From: Bacteroides nordii WAL 11050 = JCM 12987
Lineage (GTDB): Bacteria; Bacteroidota; Bacteroidia; Bacteroidales; Bacteroidaceae
DNA length: 64,000 nt
Reading direction: 5' to 3'
NCBI GenBank assembly: GCA_000613465.1
Contig: BAJA01000016.1
Coordinates: forward strand, 41,117-105,116
Shown: positions 28,890 to 38,295 of the stretch, one piece after another
Numbering within the stretch: position 1 is the first letter of the stretch
How the letters are laid out: every line of letters starts with the position of its first letter
Program-made: the position numbers and the translations under genes
Notes under the pieces: generated by a model
Database searches by the model: none
The model's input: the letters and a program-made list of their open reading frames with translations, nothing else
What the model was told of the DNA's origin: nothing

Positions 28890-31800
28890 TTAGAATGAGA
28901 AGTTAACACCAATATTATTTACGCGTTGGAGTGGATATTTAAATCCTTTATCCATACTTGTCATTTCAGGATCCCATGTGTCAAATTTACTGAAGCACAA
29001 TAAATTAGTTCCGCTATAGTAAATACGGATGGTGTTCATATGGAGCTTCTTTAATATCTTTTTCGGGAGTGTATATCCAATTTCCACTGATTTCAAGCGA
29101 AGGAATGAACCGTCACGCATAAACCAGGTACTGGTCTGAGAGTTATTTGAAGATACAGTAGAAGACAAACGAGGCCAGAAAGCGTATACATCTTGATTAC
29201 GTTCGCTCCAGTAACTGTCGGCAATAGCTTGCATTACTTGAGTTCCACTACCTGATCCGGTAAATGGATGCATTACATTATAGTCCATCCAGAATGATTC
29301 ACGGGCAGAACCTTGGAAGAAACAAGAAATATCAAGACCTTTCCAACCATATGTCAAACCAAAACCATAAACAATTTCCGGGCTTTCGTCAGGATATCCC
29401 AAAGGTACTTTATCAAGAGCGGTAATTTGTCCGTCACCATTGATATCTACGTATTTGATGTCACCACCACGGCATTCTCCGAATTGAGTCGGGCTGTTGT
29501 AAACCTCATTATCATCGATGAAAAGACGTTCGGCTACATATCCCCATGTTTGTTTCAGTTTTTGATCGATACGTGATAACCACGGTGTTTTGCTGTAATC
29601 AGGTTCTTCGTATACTTTGTATTTACCTCCTGCCCAAGTCAGGTTGGCACGTGCCTGCATATAAGAACCATTTTTGAACGCATGATTATAGTCTAAAGAG
29701 ATATCAATACCTTGGCTAATTGCTTCACCCAAATTGGATTTAATACTAGCCTGTAATCCCATAGAACCTGGGAGAGAAGCACGAGACATCAAGATATTAT
29801 AACGGTAGTCGCGATAAACATCCACCTGCAATTCGAGGTCATTGAAAAGGCCGATTTCCACACCTAAATTGGTTTTACGTGAAGTTTCCCAGGTGATATC
29901 ATCGTTGGCATAACGATTGATACTAACACCGTTTACAGAATGTAGACCGGTATAGTCATTTCCCCATGTATATCCATAGCTACCGTTGTTCAGATTAACT
30001 TCCGAGCGATAATAGAAACGGTCTTCTTTCGCACCGATCTGGTCATTTCCTACTAAACCGAAGGTTGCTTTCAGTTTCAGTTTGCTTACTACTTTCTTCA
30101 ATGATTCCGGATAGAACGGCTCATTACTGATAATGTATCCTAAACCGGCTGAAGGGAAGAATCCGTAGCGTTCTTTCTCAGAAAAACGCTCAGAACCATT
30201 GTAACCGAAGTTACCTTCGAAGAAGTAACGGTCGTCAAAAGCATAAGTTACACGTCCTGAGAGACCCATATTACGGTAAGGAAGGGATAACTGTATGGTA
30301 CTGGTTTTCTTAGAGTTCTTTTCATCACGCAAATAATATACCAACAAACCACTAATAGCATGCTTCTTATTGAAGGTGTGGTTATAAGTCAGTGTTCCCT
30401 GGAAATAAGTGGAGTTGATAACTTCTTTGTTTTCATTTCCAACAGACAGATAGTCTGTACCGGCAGAGGGATTAAGACAGGTCAGGAAGTAAGTATTCTG
30501 AGCCGGGTTGTAACCTCCTGCAGTGAAGTAGTAAGGCTTATATGTACGGTCAATACTGTAGTTGGTTTTTCGGTTGGTATTAAACATACCTCTCAGTTTC
30601 AGTCCTTTCAATATGAAACCTAAATCCTGCTCCAATTCCATTTGAGCAAAAATTGTAGAATTCTGTCTGTCCTGGTAACCTTTCATCAATTCAGCATAGG
30701 GATTGATAAAAGTATTTTCACTACCACCATAGAGAATGTATGGAGTTGTTTCGTTGGCTTTATCCGGTTGGTAATAAGCCGGATATTCTACCGGACTTGA
30801 TTGAGAAATCATTTTGTACAGGTCACTTCCTGAATGTACCGGACCGGTATAATCGTCCATTGTAGCTTGCAAGCGTACTTTTACCAATGTTGATTTACTA
30901 ACATTGATATCTACGTTACTACGAAGCAAATATTTGAATAGACTGATGTTATTGTCGAATCCGTTTGCTTTGGCATTTTTAAAGATACCGGCATCGTGTG
31001 ACAGTGATCCGGCTACATAGTATCTGGCTACTTTACCACCACCGCTTAGATTCAGATTACCACGTAAGTTGGTTGTGTGGTTCTTCAGCAACATATCATA
31101 CCAGTCAACCGCAGGGAACACATTGGGGTTCAAGCCGGCAATTGTATTGTCTATCTTCTGTTGGCTATAACGCGCAGGAGAAGACGGGTCACGTGTAGTG
31201 ATAGCCTCGTTATACATATTCATATAAGTGATAGGATCCGTCCATTTCACCTCTTTTGTCGGAGCAGAAATAGAAGTTTCAAAACGGGCTGAAATCTTAC
31301 TTGGACCTTCAGAACCTTGCTTTGTAGTTACCAGAATTACACCATTGGCACCACGTGCACCATAGAGAGCAGTGGCCGTAGCGTCTTTCATGATAGAGAA
31401 ACTGGCAATGTCATCTACTTGCAGACGTGCTAAGTCTTCTGACTCCATTTCCACATCATCTACCAGGATAAGTGGAGACTTTGCATATCCGAAGGTTGTT
31501 ACACCACGTACAAAGAAGTCTGCATTGTCTGCACCCGGTTCACCACTACGCTGGTAGGAGATAAGACCTGCTACACGTCCGGCAAGTGCTGTGGTAAGGT
31601 TACTTGTAGGTGCTTTCAACTCTGCTGGTTTGATAGTTGATACGGAGGCAAGCACACTTTCTTTCTTCTGCTTGGCAAAAGCAACAACTGTAACTTCATC
31701 CAGCTCGTCTACTTTCTGTTTTAGTATGATTCTAAGGTTATTCTTATCACCTACTGTGATTGTCTGAGGTTCCATACCCAAATACGTAATTTCGAGTTTG

Positions 31801-32075
31801 GCTCCTTTGGGTACATCAATTGAGAATGTACCATCCATATCTGTAGTTACTCCTCTTGGTGTACCTACTACCTGGATAGCAGCTCCGGGAACAGTTTCTC
31901 CGGTTTCGTCAATAATGGTACCTTTCAATGTAATGTTTCGGGATTGTGTGACGCCCGGAACGGATGGAGAGGTGGCAAAAGCGGTTACTCCATAATTTGG
32001 AAAGGAACCTAACATGCCCAACAATAGTAGCATTGCGCTACACCTTTTGGTTAGAAAAGGAAAATTGTTTTTCAT
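28890..32075 (-). CDS. SusC-like TonB-dependent outer-membrane glycan transporter
   Basis: 1061 residues. Signal peptide, then a CarboxypepD_reg-like domain (ITLKGTIIDETGETVPGAAI), a TonB plug (FFVRGVTTFGYAKSPLILVDDVE, DATATALYGARGANGVILVTTKQG) and a long beta-barrel ending in NNIGVNFSF with terminal Phe. It imports oligosaccharides across the outer membrane using TonB energy. No N-terminal anti-sigma-interacting (STN) domain is seen, which fits control by the HTCS rather than an ECF sigma factor. First gene of the minus-strand operon; a candidate promoter and operator lie upstream. Confidence 0.95.
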   Translation of the reverse strand: MKNNFPFLTKRCSAMLLLLGMLGSFPNYGVTAFATSPSVPGVTQSRNITLKGTIIDETGETVPGAAIQVVGTPRGVTTDMDGTFSIDVPKGAKLEITYLGMEPQTITVGDKNNLRIILKQKVDELDEVTVVAFAKQKKESVLASVSTIKPAELKAPTSNLTTALAGRVAGLISYQRSGEPGADNADFFVRGVTTFGYAKSPLILVDDVEMESEDLARLQVDDIASFSIMKDATATALYGARGANGVILVTTKQGSEGPSKISARFETSISAPTKEVKWTDPITYMNMYNEAITTRDPSSPARYSQQKIDNTIAGLNPNVFPAVDWYDMLLKNHTTNLRGNLNLSGGGKVARYYVAGSLSHDAGIFKNAKANGFDNNISLFKYLLRSNVDINVSKSTLVKVRLQATMDDYTGPVHSGSDLYKMISQSSPVEYPAYYQPDKANETTPYILYGGSENTFINPYAELMKGYQDRQNSTIFAQMELEQDLGFILKGLKLRGMFNTNRKTNYSIDRTYKPYYFTAGGYNPAQNTYFLTCLNPSAGTDYLSVGNENKEVINSTYFQGTLTYNHTFNKKHAISGLLVYYLRDEKNSKKTSTIQLSLPYRNMGLSGRVTYAFDDRYFFEGNFGYNGSERFSEKERYGFFPSAGLGYIISNEPFYPESLKKVVSKLKLKATFGLVGNDQIGAKEDRFYYRSEVNLNNGSYGYTWGNDYTGLHSVNGVSINRYANDDITWETSRKTNLGVEIGLFNDLELQVDVYRDYRYNILMSRASLPGSMGLQASIKSNLGEAISQGIDISLDYNHAFKNGSYMQARANLTWAGGKYKVYEEPDYSKTPWLSRIDQKLKQTWGYVAERLFIDDNEVYNSPTQFGECRGGDIKYVDINGDGQITALDKVPLGYPDESPEIVYGFGLTYGWKGLDISCFFQGSARESFWMDYNVMHPFTGSGSGTQVMQAIADSYWSERNQDVYAFWPRLSSTVSSNNSQTSTWFMRDGSFLRLKSVEIGYTLPKKILKKLHMNTIRIYYSGTNLLCFSKFDTWDPEMTSMDKGFKYPLQRVNNIGVNFSF

Positions 32076-32151
32076 CTTCTTTAATTAGATTAATTAATAA
32101 AAAGTATAATTTCACAAATGTTATCGATGTGTGCGTTAACACTTGGTTCTG

Positions 32152-32159
32152 CAAAGGTA
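32152..32159 (-). promoter_or_regulatory. Bacteroides-type -7 box for the susC operon
   Basis: Read on the minus strand this is TACCTTTG, matching TAnnTTTG, about 77 bases before the susC start codon. No TTTG is found at the usual -33 distance, as expected for an activator-dependent promoter. Confidence 0.55.
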
Positions 32160-32230
32160 TGGAATTGTGAAAAGATGTTTTTATGTATTGTTTCAAATGT
32201 TGCTTGATTTGTCTCTAAATCGTTTTTGGG

Positions 32231-32256
32231 ACGCTATTGATAGTAAAATGAGATAA
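32231..32256 (-). promoter_or_regulatory. Candidate HTCS operator upstream of susC
   Basis: On the minus strand the segment contains TCTCATTTTACTAT followed by AGCGTCCC, closely resembling the repeats upstream of the HTCS gene, which share the identical 9-mer TTTTACTAT. It lies about 72 bases upstream of the -7 box. The remainder of 32260-32528 shows no gene. Confidence 0.45.
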
Positions 32257-32528
32257 AATTTCAAATGGACTGAGTTTTGGCTGGTAAATCGGAGGGTTGG
32301 ATAGGTGAATATAGAAAACAGATCAAGATGAATATATTTATCCGTGTTTTATCATATTATAGTTATTGCTTTTTAAGAAATAAGTATCGCGTAGTATTCT
32401 TTCTCATCCTGAAAATATAGTTGTTAGCCCCGTCTCATATCCTGTTATATAAATATTTTCTATGATAGTTGATACGCTATTATAAGTCTATGAGATTATA
32501 GTGATAATGGTGATGGCTGTTAACGGCT

Positions 32529-32536
32529 AACTTTGT
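32529..32536 (+). promoter_or_regulatory. Bacteroides-type -7 box for the cytochrome/DhaKL operon
   Basis: TAACTTTG matches TAnnTTTG and lies 23 bases before the start of the cytochrome gene. No clear -33 TTTG is visible. It is the only good candidate at the head of the 22-kb plus-strand run. Confidence 0.55.
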
Positions 32537-32559
32537 GGGTGAATAAAAAATAATCGACC

Positions 32560-34347
32560 ATGAGAAAGCATACACATATTGGAATAAAGTCTTTTTCTGC
32601 ACTATTGGCTTCTGCTGTTTTGTTGGGGTTTACTTTCCGTCAGCCGGTTCAATCAGAAGGAGATCCTTTGTTTATAACAGGGTTAACTCCGTATAAAGCA
32701 GGTGTCATTACATCGCAAAAAGGGACGAAACAATTAGTCCTTTATTCGTCTGACTGGAAGGAGAGTTTGCAAAAGTGGGATTTGGATGCCGTACCCAGTG
32801 GGGTAACTGTAGCTGGGGATAAAATCTATGCTACAGTTACTGGAGATAAGAATGGAGTGTATGTTCTTTCTGTAACGGGAGATTCAAAGGAATATATACC
32901 AACCGGTTCGGGGGCTTGTTTTCCTTTGGCAGATGAGAAAACAAATAAATTATATGTTTGTAATCAGTTCTCAACAACCGTTTCTGAAATCGATTTAGGG
33001 AGTAATAAAGTGATGCGTGAAGTAAAAGTACTTCGTGAGCCTAAATCATCTATACTTGATCCGAATGGAAAGTATTTGTTCGTTACCAATTATCTTCCTC
33101 AACAACGTGCCGATATAGATACGGTGGCAGCATGTGTTTCGGTCATTGATTTGAACAGTTTTCATAAGGTACGCGATATCCAGTTGGCTAACGGGAGTAA
33201 TGCTCTACGTGGTATGACGCTTTCTCCCGATAGTCGTTATTTATTGATAACGCATAATCTGGGACGCTTTCAGGTGCCTACTTCACAGTTACAACAAGGT
33301 TGGATGAATACCAGTGCTATCAGTATTGTTAATCTGGAAAGTCTGAGATTTGAGGGTGCCGTATTGCTGGATGAACCCGAACGTGGTGCAGCTGGTATAT
33401 GGGATGTGAAATGTGCGGATAATAAGATCGTTATCAGCCACTCCGGTACACATGATATTAGTGTGATTGATTATCCCGGTTTTATTCAGAAGTTTAATGC
33501 TTATCCGCAAAAAGATGCATTGACGTATGATCTTCGTTTTTTGTATGGTCTTCGGGATCGGATAGCATTGGCAGGGAACGGTCCGCGCAGTTTGATACTA
33601 AAAGATGGAAAGGCGATTGTCCCTACTTATTTTTCGGATACATTGAATATTGTTGATTTGAATACGCATCAGATAGATGCTGTGCCTTTGGTACAGAATC
33701 GGGTAGAGAGTCGTATACAACGTGGTGAGAAGTACTTTAATGATGCAGAGCACTGTTTTCAGAACTGGCAGTCGTGCAACGGATGTCATCCGGGAGATGC
33801 CCGTACAGATGGCATGAATTGGGATTTGATGAATGATGGTATCGGTAATCCGAAAAACTGCAAAAGCTTACTATTCTCGCATGTCACACCTCCTAATATG
33901 ATTTCGGGTATCCGTGCTTCTGCTAATGTAGCTGTGCGTGCCGGGTATAAATTGATTCAGTTTACTGATCTTCCGAAAGATTTTGCAGATTGTGTAGATG
34001 AATATTTGATGGATCTTAAACCTGTTCCCAGCCCATATCTGGTGAATGGAGAACTTTCGGAGAAAGCACAGCGCGGTCGTAAGGTATATGAAAAACTAAA
34101 GTGTGACGAATGTCATTCGGGACCCTATTATACCGATATGAAAATGCATCGTATTGGAGAAGATGTTGAATTTGAAAATGGATGGGATACACCGACTCTT
34201 CGGGAAGTATGGCGTACGGCTCCTTACTTATTTGACGGAAGGGCTGCTACGATGAAAGATGTTTTTACGGTTCATAAGCATGGTATTGATAAAAAAGTAT
34301 CTGATAAGGAAATAGATGAACTCGTAGAATATGTGAATTCTCTATAA
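32560..34347 (+). CDS. Exported beta-propeller protein fused to a dihaem cytochrome c / MauG-like domain
   Basis: 595 residues with an N-terminal membrane/signal segment (LLASAVLLGFTF). Residues about 45-380 form a YVTN/lactonase-like beta-propeller (LYVCNQFSTTVSEIDLG, YLFVTNYLPQQ, CVSVIDLN). The C-terminal third has two haem-c sites, CNGCH (406-410) and CDECH (515-519), with the spacing and APYLFDGRAATMKDV motif of MauG/bacterial cytochrome-c-peroxidase-type dihaem proteins. It should act in the periplasm, perhaps as an electron acceptor or oxidase. It is unusual in a saccharolytic locus. The next gene starts 3 bases after its stop. Confidence 0.8.
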   Translation: MRKHTHIGIKSFSALLASAVLLGFTFRQPVQSEGDPLFITGLTPYKAGVITSQKGTKQLVLYSSDWKESLQKWDLDAVPSGVTVAGDKIYATVTGDKNGVYVLSVTGDSKEYIPTGSGACFPLADEKTNKLYVCNQFSTTVSEIDLGSNKVMREVKVLREPKSSILDPNGKYLFVTNYLPQQRADIDTVAACVSVIDLNSFHKVRDIQLANGSNALRGMTLSPDSRYLLITHNLGRFQVPTSQLQQGWMNTSAISIVNLESLRFEGAVLLDEPERGAAGIWDVKCADNKIVISHSGTHDISVIDYPGFIQKFNAYPQKDALTYDLRFLYGLRDRIALAGNGPRSLILKDGKAIVPTYFSDTLNIVDLNTHQIDAVPLVQNRVESRIQRGEKYFNDAEHCFQNWQSCNGCHPGDARTDGMNWDLMNDGIGNPKNCKSLLFSHVTPPNMISGIRASANVAVRAGYKLIQFTDLPKDFADCVDEYLMDLKPVPSPYLVNGELSEKAQRGRKVYEKLKCDECHSGPYYTDMKMHRIGEDVEFENGWDTPTLREVWRTAPYLFDGRAATMKDVFTVHKHGIDKKVSDKEIDELVEYVNSL

Positions 34348-34349
34348 AA

Positions 34350-35512
34350 ATGAAAAATATGATATTGGAAGCAAATATAGAAATTGTCCATAGGCTTTAT
34401 CAAACGGGAAAAGGGTCTTTTAAGGAAATGCTTTTTCAGTTGATGGCTTTGTATGAGGCAGTCTATACACCGGTACGCATTGTAGTATTCGGTGCACCCC
34501 AAAATAATGAAGAATACTGCGAACGTTTCAGTCAGATTCGTAATGTTATTGCTGAACGATTTGGAAACACGGCTCCTACAGTGAGTTATGTTGCCCAACC
34601 TCCATGTCCGCAAGGCCTCGTGATGGAAGTACATGAAGTGGTGTTGACGGATGCTGACCGTATCTGTTATAAAACATTGGATGATGTGCCTTATATTACG
34701 GTTGAGCGTGAAGGATGCAAGCGTCTGTTTATGAGTGGGATTATTGGTAATGTTCTTCAAGCTACTATTCGCAGGCAGGCGGATGATGTGTTCAGAACAA
34801 TTTCTCATATAATGATTGCTGAGCAGATGCCGGTCTCTTCTATTGTGCGTCAATGGAATTACATTGAGAAGATAACAGATTGTGATGTCACGGGACATCA
34901 GCATTATCAGGACTTCAATGATGCCCGTTCTTTATTTTATCAGTCTGCACAGTGGTTAGACGGTTATCCGGCAGCTACTGGTATAGGTACCAGTGGGGAG
35001 GAGTAATGATTGATATTGATGCTTTGTTTTGCCAGGATAAAACGGTTTGTGTGAAAGCGGTGGATAATCCGTTACAGGTCTCTGCTCATGCTTATTCACA
35101 AAATGTGTTGTTAGGTGAGAAGGATGAGAAGCTCAATAAGAAAACTACGCCAAAGTTTGAACGTGCCAAGGCTATATGGAAGAAAGATCATGGGTTTGTT
35201 TATATCTCCGGTACTGCTGCCATCCGAGGTGAACAAAGTCTGGAAGGAGTGGGGATTGAAGAACAAACACTTGCAACACTGGAGAATATAAAATATCTTG
35301 TTTCTGCCGAAAATCTTGGGGAATCGGGCATTCCAGTGACGAAAGATGCATCCTATATCTGCTTTCGTGTTTACGTCAAAAGATGGGAGGATATGGCGAA
35401 GGCCCGTGAGGTTATCACCCGTCAGTATCCTGATCTTCCGGCTGTATATACTCTTACGGATGTTTGTCGCTCTGAACTTCTGATTGAGATTGAAGGAATG
35501 GGGGTTATTTGA
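34350..35512 (+). pseudogene. Chorismatase (FkbO/Hyg5/XanB2)-like, RidA-fold protein (frameshifted)
   Basis: Two RidA/YjgF-like halves in one protein of about 387 residues after repair of one missing base near 34994 (AGTGGGG should read with one more base, giving GIGTSWGGVMID). The second half has FVYISGTAAIRGEQSL, a VYVKRWEDM strand and DVCRSELLIEIEGM, which resemble the C-terminal motifs of chorismatases, enzymes that hydrolyse chorismate to cyclohexadienoate or hydroxybenzoate products. The first half has RQWNYIEKI and FNDARSLFYQ. No signal peptide, so cytoplasmic. The link to chorismate gains weight from a DAHP synthase at the end of the same run. A general RidA deaminase role is the alternative. 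Confidence 0.55.
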
Positions 35513-35590
35513 GAATGGAGAAGGGAGAGGGGAGAAAGAGGCTGCGCTATCATGTTGCACAGTTAATTTTCAACTTTCAATTAATTAAAT
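35513..35590. repeat. Purine-rich dispersed intergenic repeat
   Basis: The spacer contains GAATGGAGAAGGGAGAGGGG, then GAGGCTGCGCTATCATG and an AT-rich end with TTTTCAACTTTCAATTAATT. The purine-rich half resembles the arms at 7231-7522; the GCTGCGCT and TTTCAA parts recur at 48776-48888. No gene. Confidence 0.5.
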
Positions 35591-35605
35591 AATTATATTA
35601 AAACG

Positions 35606-36285
35606 ATGAAAACAACAAAAGTATTAATTGCGGCATTTATTGCCTGCTGTGGGGTAGGGATGACCTCTTGCTCTACAGAATCTAAAAAGACAGAATCAGT
35701 TATGACACAAGAAAAGACAACGTATCAGAAGAAGTTTACAAATGCTGACTTCTACAAAGATGGAAAGTTTGATCAGGAAGCTGCTAAGAAAGCATTTCTG
35801 GATATGTTTGAGTTTTATGACGTACCTTTCACTGCATTGATGGAAAAGGACATCTGGTTTACCGATTTCGGACTGGGTGACTTTGAGAATACAGGTATGG
35901 GGGGATCTTCTGGATTAACGATGCCGAACATGGCTATTTTGCTCATAGTATTTACTTGTTGCCTGGGCAGATGATTCCGGAACATGCTCATGTAAAAACT
36001 TCATTTCCTGCCAAACATGAATCATGGATGGTAAACCATGGGTGGGTATATAATTTCTCTGAGGTAGGAGACGAAACTCCTAATCCGCCTGCTATTCCTG
36101 CCGGTCACGGTCCGGTTAAGAGTAAAAACTTTGTAGTACAGCAGGTAGGTGACGTTCTTCGTTTGAAAGAACCTGAGACTTTCCATTTTATGATGGCTGG
36201 TCCCGAAGGAGCTATTGTTGAAGAGTGGGCCTGCTACCATGATAACGATGGTTTGCGTTTCACAAATAAAAAAGCAGCTTTATAA
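35606..36285 (+). pseudogene. Exported cupin lipoprotein, D-lyxose-isomerase-like (frameshifted)
   Basis: The N-terminus is a lipoprotein signal (GMTSCSTES, Cys near residue 23), so it acts outside the cytoplasm. The mature part resembles D-lyxose/D-mannose ketol-isomerase-type cupins: metal-site candidates are the His residues of PEHAHVKT, Glu in KHESWMV and His in ETFHFMM, followed by EEWACYHD. One G is missing near 35900, where a run of six should be seven; restoring it joins TGMGG to FWINDAEHGYFAHSIYLLPG. An exported sugar isomerase would be unusual; a non-catalytic metal-cupin is the alternative. Confidence 0.6.
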
Positions 36286-36302
36286 CTAATACCTAAGATA
36301 CC

Positions 36303-36620
36303 ATGAGAAAAATAAATCATATTGGAATACCTACTCAGACACCGCAACCGGGTGAATCTTATGCAGAAGGTTTGAAAGTGTGGCTGACTAACTTTAATGA
36401 AAGCCCTAATAAAATAGAATTTCTTCGTTTTGAAGAAGGAAGCTGGATGCCGGAACTGATTCAGAAAACGGCTCATATAGCCTATGAAGTAGATAATCTG
36501 GAAGAAGAATTAAAAGGTGCCAAAGTACTTGTTGAACCGATGCCGGGAGGTGAAAATCTTACCATTGCTTTTATTGAGGAAGAAGGTATTGCACTCGAAC
36601 TTATGTATTTTGAAAAGTAA
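36303..36620 (+). CDS. VOC (glyoxalase-like) family protein
   Basis: 105 residues, compact, no signal peptide. It has INHIGIP at the start (first metal-ligand position of VOC proteins), IAYEVDNLEEEL in the middle and IALELMYFEK at the end (last ligand Glu). One VOC half-unit would dimerise to form a metal site. Members include epimerases, glyoxalases and dioxygenases. Its place between an isomerase-like cupin and DhaK suggests an epimerase-type step on a sugar or keto-sugar. Confidence 0.65.
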   Translation: MRKINHIGIPTQTPQPGESYAEGLKVWLTNFNESPNKIEFLRFEEGSWMPELIQKTAHIAYEVDNLEEELKGAKVLVEPMPGGENLTIAFIEEEGIALELMYFEK

Positions 36621-36637
36621 CTCTTAAATTAAAAAAT

Positions 36638-37642
36638 ATGGATAAGTTTATAAATAACCCTGATAATCTCACAGAAGAGTTGTTGGAAGGCTATGTGATG
36701 GCTTACAGTGATCAGGTAGCTATTGGAGGTGAGAATATTATTGTGCGTGCCAATGCTAAACCGGAAGATAAGGTTGCTATTATCACGCTTGGAGGTTCGG
36801 GTCATGAACCTGCATTGAGTGGTTTTGTAGGTGAAGGTATGCTCGACTGCTCTGTGGTTGGAGATATTTTTGCAGCTCCGGGCGCACAACGCGTTTTTCA
36901 GGCTTTGCAAATGTTCAAACGCGAAGCGGGGATCTTGTTGGTAGTACTCAATCATTCCGGTGATATTATGAGTGCAAACATGGCTTGTCAGTTGGCTGAA
37001 CGGGTGGGTATCAAAGTGAAGAGTATCATTACCCATGATGATATCAGTGCCGGGCTGGATGCTCCCGATGAAGATCGTCGCGGATTGGCAGGTTGTGTGC
37101 CTTTGATTAAAGTGGTTGGTGCCGCTGCCGAAGAAGGTAAATCTCTGGACGAGATACTTGAAATAGGTGAACGTATGAATGCGAAGATAGCCACGCTTGC
37201 TGTAGCAATGAAAGCATGTACGCATCCACAAAATGGTATGAGCATTTCCGATCTTCCGGACGGTATTATGGAGATTGGTATGGGACAACATGGCGAAGGT
37301 GGTGGTGGACGTAAACCATTGGTTTCTGCCGATGATACTGCCGAGGAAATGGTAGGTCTGCTAATGAAAAAATTACAGCCTAAACCTGGAGATAAGGCGT
37401 TGCTTATCATTAACGGCGTGGGGGCAACTACTCATATGGAGATGAGTATTGTTTACCGTAAGGCTCATTTTATATTAGAAAATAACGGTGTTGAAGTGGT
37501 GTCCGGACGTATTGGTGAATTACTGACAGTACAGGAACAGGCCGGTTTTCAAATGATTCTGGCATTGCTGGACAATGATCATGTAGATTATTTGAAGAAC
37601 CATATGTCTAATGCACCTTACTGGACTACTTTAGGAAAATAA
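36638..37642 (+). CDS. dhaK: Dihydroxyacetone kinase subunit DhaK-like
   Basis: 334 residues, standard for DhaK. It has GGSGHEPA near residue 55 (general-base His), VLNHSGDIMSANMA and MGQHGEGGGGRKPL near residue 215, the segment holding the His that binds the ketone covalently. It phosphorylates dihydroxyacetone or related small ketoses together with DhaL. No phosphotransferase DhaM is nearby, so DhaL probably uses ATP directly. Overlaps in context with DhaL (start 3 bases after the stop). Related kinases use ketotetroses, so the substrate need not be dihydroxyacetone. Confidence 0.88.
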   Translation: MDKFINNPDNLTEELLEGYVMAYSDQVAIGGENIIVRANAKPEDKVAIITLGGSGHEPALSGFVGEGMLDCSVVGDIFAAPGAQRVFQALQMFKREAGILLVVLNHSGDIMSANMACQLAERVGIKVKSIITHDDISAGLDAPDEDRRGLAGCVPLIKVVGAAAEEGKSLDEILEIGERMNAKIATLAVAMKACTHPQNGMSISDLPDGIMEIGMGQHGEGGGGRKPLVSADDTAEEMVGLLMKKLQPKPGDKALLIINGVGATTHMEMSIVYRKAHFILENNGVEVVSGRIGELLTVQEQAGFQMILALLDNDHVDYLKNHMSNAPYWTTLGK

Positions 37643-37644
37643 GA

Positions 37645-38268
37645 ATGGATAAATTAACTGTAAATGACTTTAAGAAAATGATTCAGAACGCTCTGAAAAA
37701 TATAACAGAGCGTTCTGATGAGTTCTCTAAACTGGATGCTGTATTGGGGGACGGTGATCACGGTACAGCTATCGTACAAGCTATGTCGGCCATTGTACAA
37801 TCGGCTGATAAAGGTACGGAATTCAAGAAAATGCTTGGAGATATGGGTTTCGACGTAATGTTGCAGATCAGTGGCTCTACCAGTACACTACTTGGAGGAT
37901 TTTTTCTCGGAATGAGCGATGCACTGGCAGATGGAGTAACTGAGCTGGATGCTGAAGGTGTAAAAAGCATGTTTGCCGGTGGACTTGCCGGTGTGAAAAA
38001 GCAGACTAAAGCCCAACGCGGAGATAAGACGATGATGGACGCTTTGATACCTGCTGTAGAAGCTATACAAGCCACAAATTCGTCTGATATAAAAATGTTG
38101 ATGGCAGCGGGAGCAGAAGCTGCATTGAAGGGAGCAGCGGAAACTGTAGATATGAAAGCTAACTTTGGGCGTGCCCGTAATTATGGCGAACGTTCCATTG
38201 GATATGCCGATTCCGGAGCAAGCTCCTGGTCATGCATGTTTGATGCTTTTGCAAAAGCACTACTTTAA
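37645..38268 (+). CDS. dhaL: Dihydroxyacetone kinase nucleotide-binding subunit DhaL-like
   Basis: 207 residues, the usual DhaL length. GDGDHG near residue 32 binds Mg-ADP/ATP, SGSTSTLLGGFFLGM forms the cap region, and RGDKTMMDAL is the conserved helix. YADSGASSWSCMF near the end keeps the family pattern. It pairs with the DhaK immediately upstream. The SGSTSTLLG segment differs from the usual GGSSGPLYG, which may mark a distinct substrate class. Confidence 0.88.
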   Translation: MDKLTVNDFKKMIQNALKNITERSDEFSKLDAVLGDGDHGTAIVQAMSAIVQSADKGTEFKKMLGDMGFDVMLQISGSTSTLLGGFFLGMSDALADGVTELDAEGVKSMFAGGLAGVKKQTKAQRGDKTMMDALIPAVEAIQATNSSDIKMLMAAGAEAALKGAAETVDMKANFGRARNYGERSIGYADSGASSWSCMFDAFAKALL

Positions 38269-38295
38269 AGATATATAAAAACAGAATAAGAGAAA

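Noticed and set aside
24803..32075. Plus-strand frames inside the minus-strand susCD operon
   Set aside because: They are short and lie opposite strongly conserved SusC, SusD and lipoprotein coding sequence.
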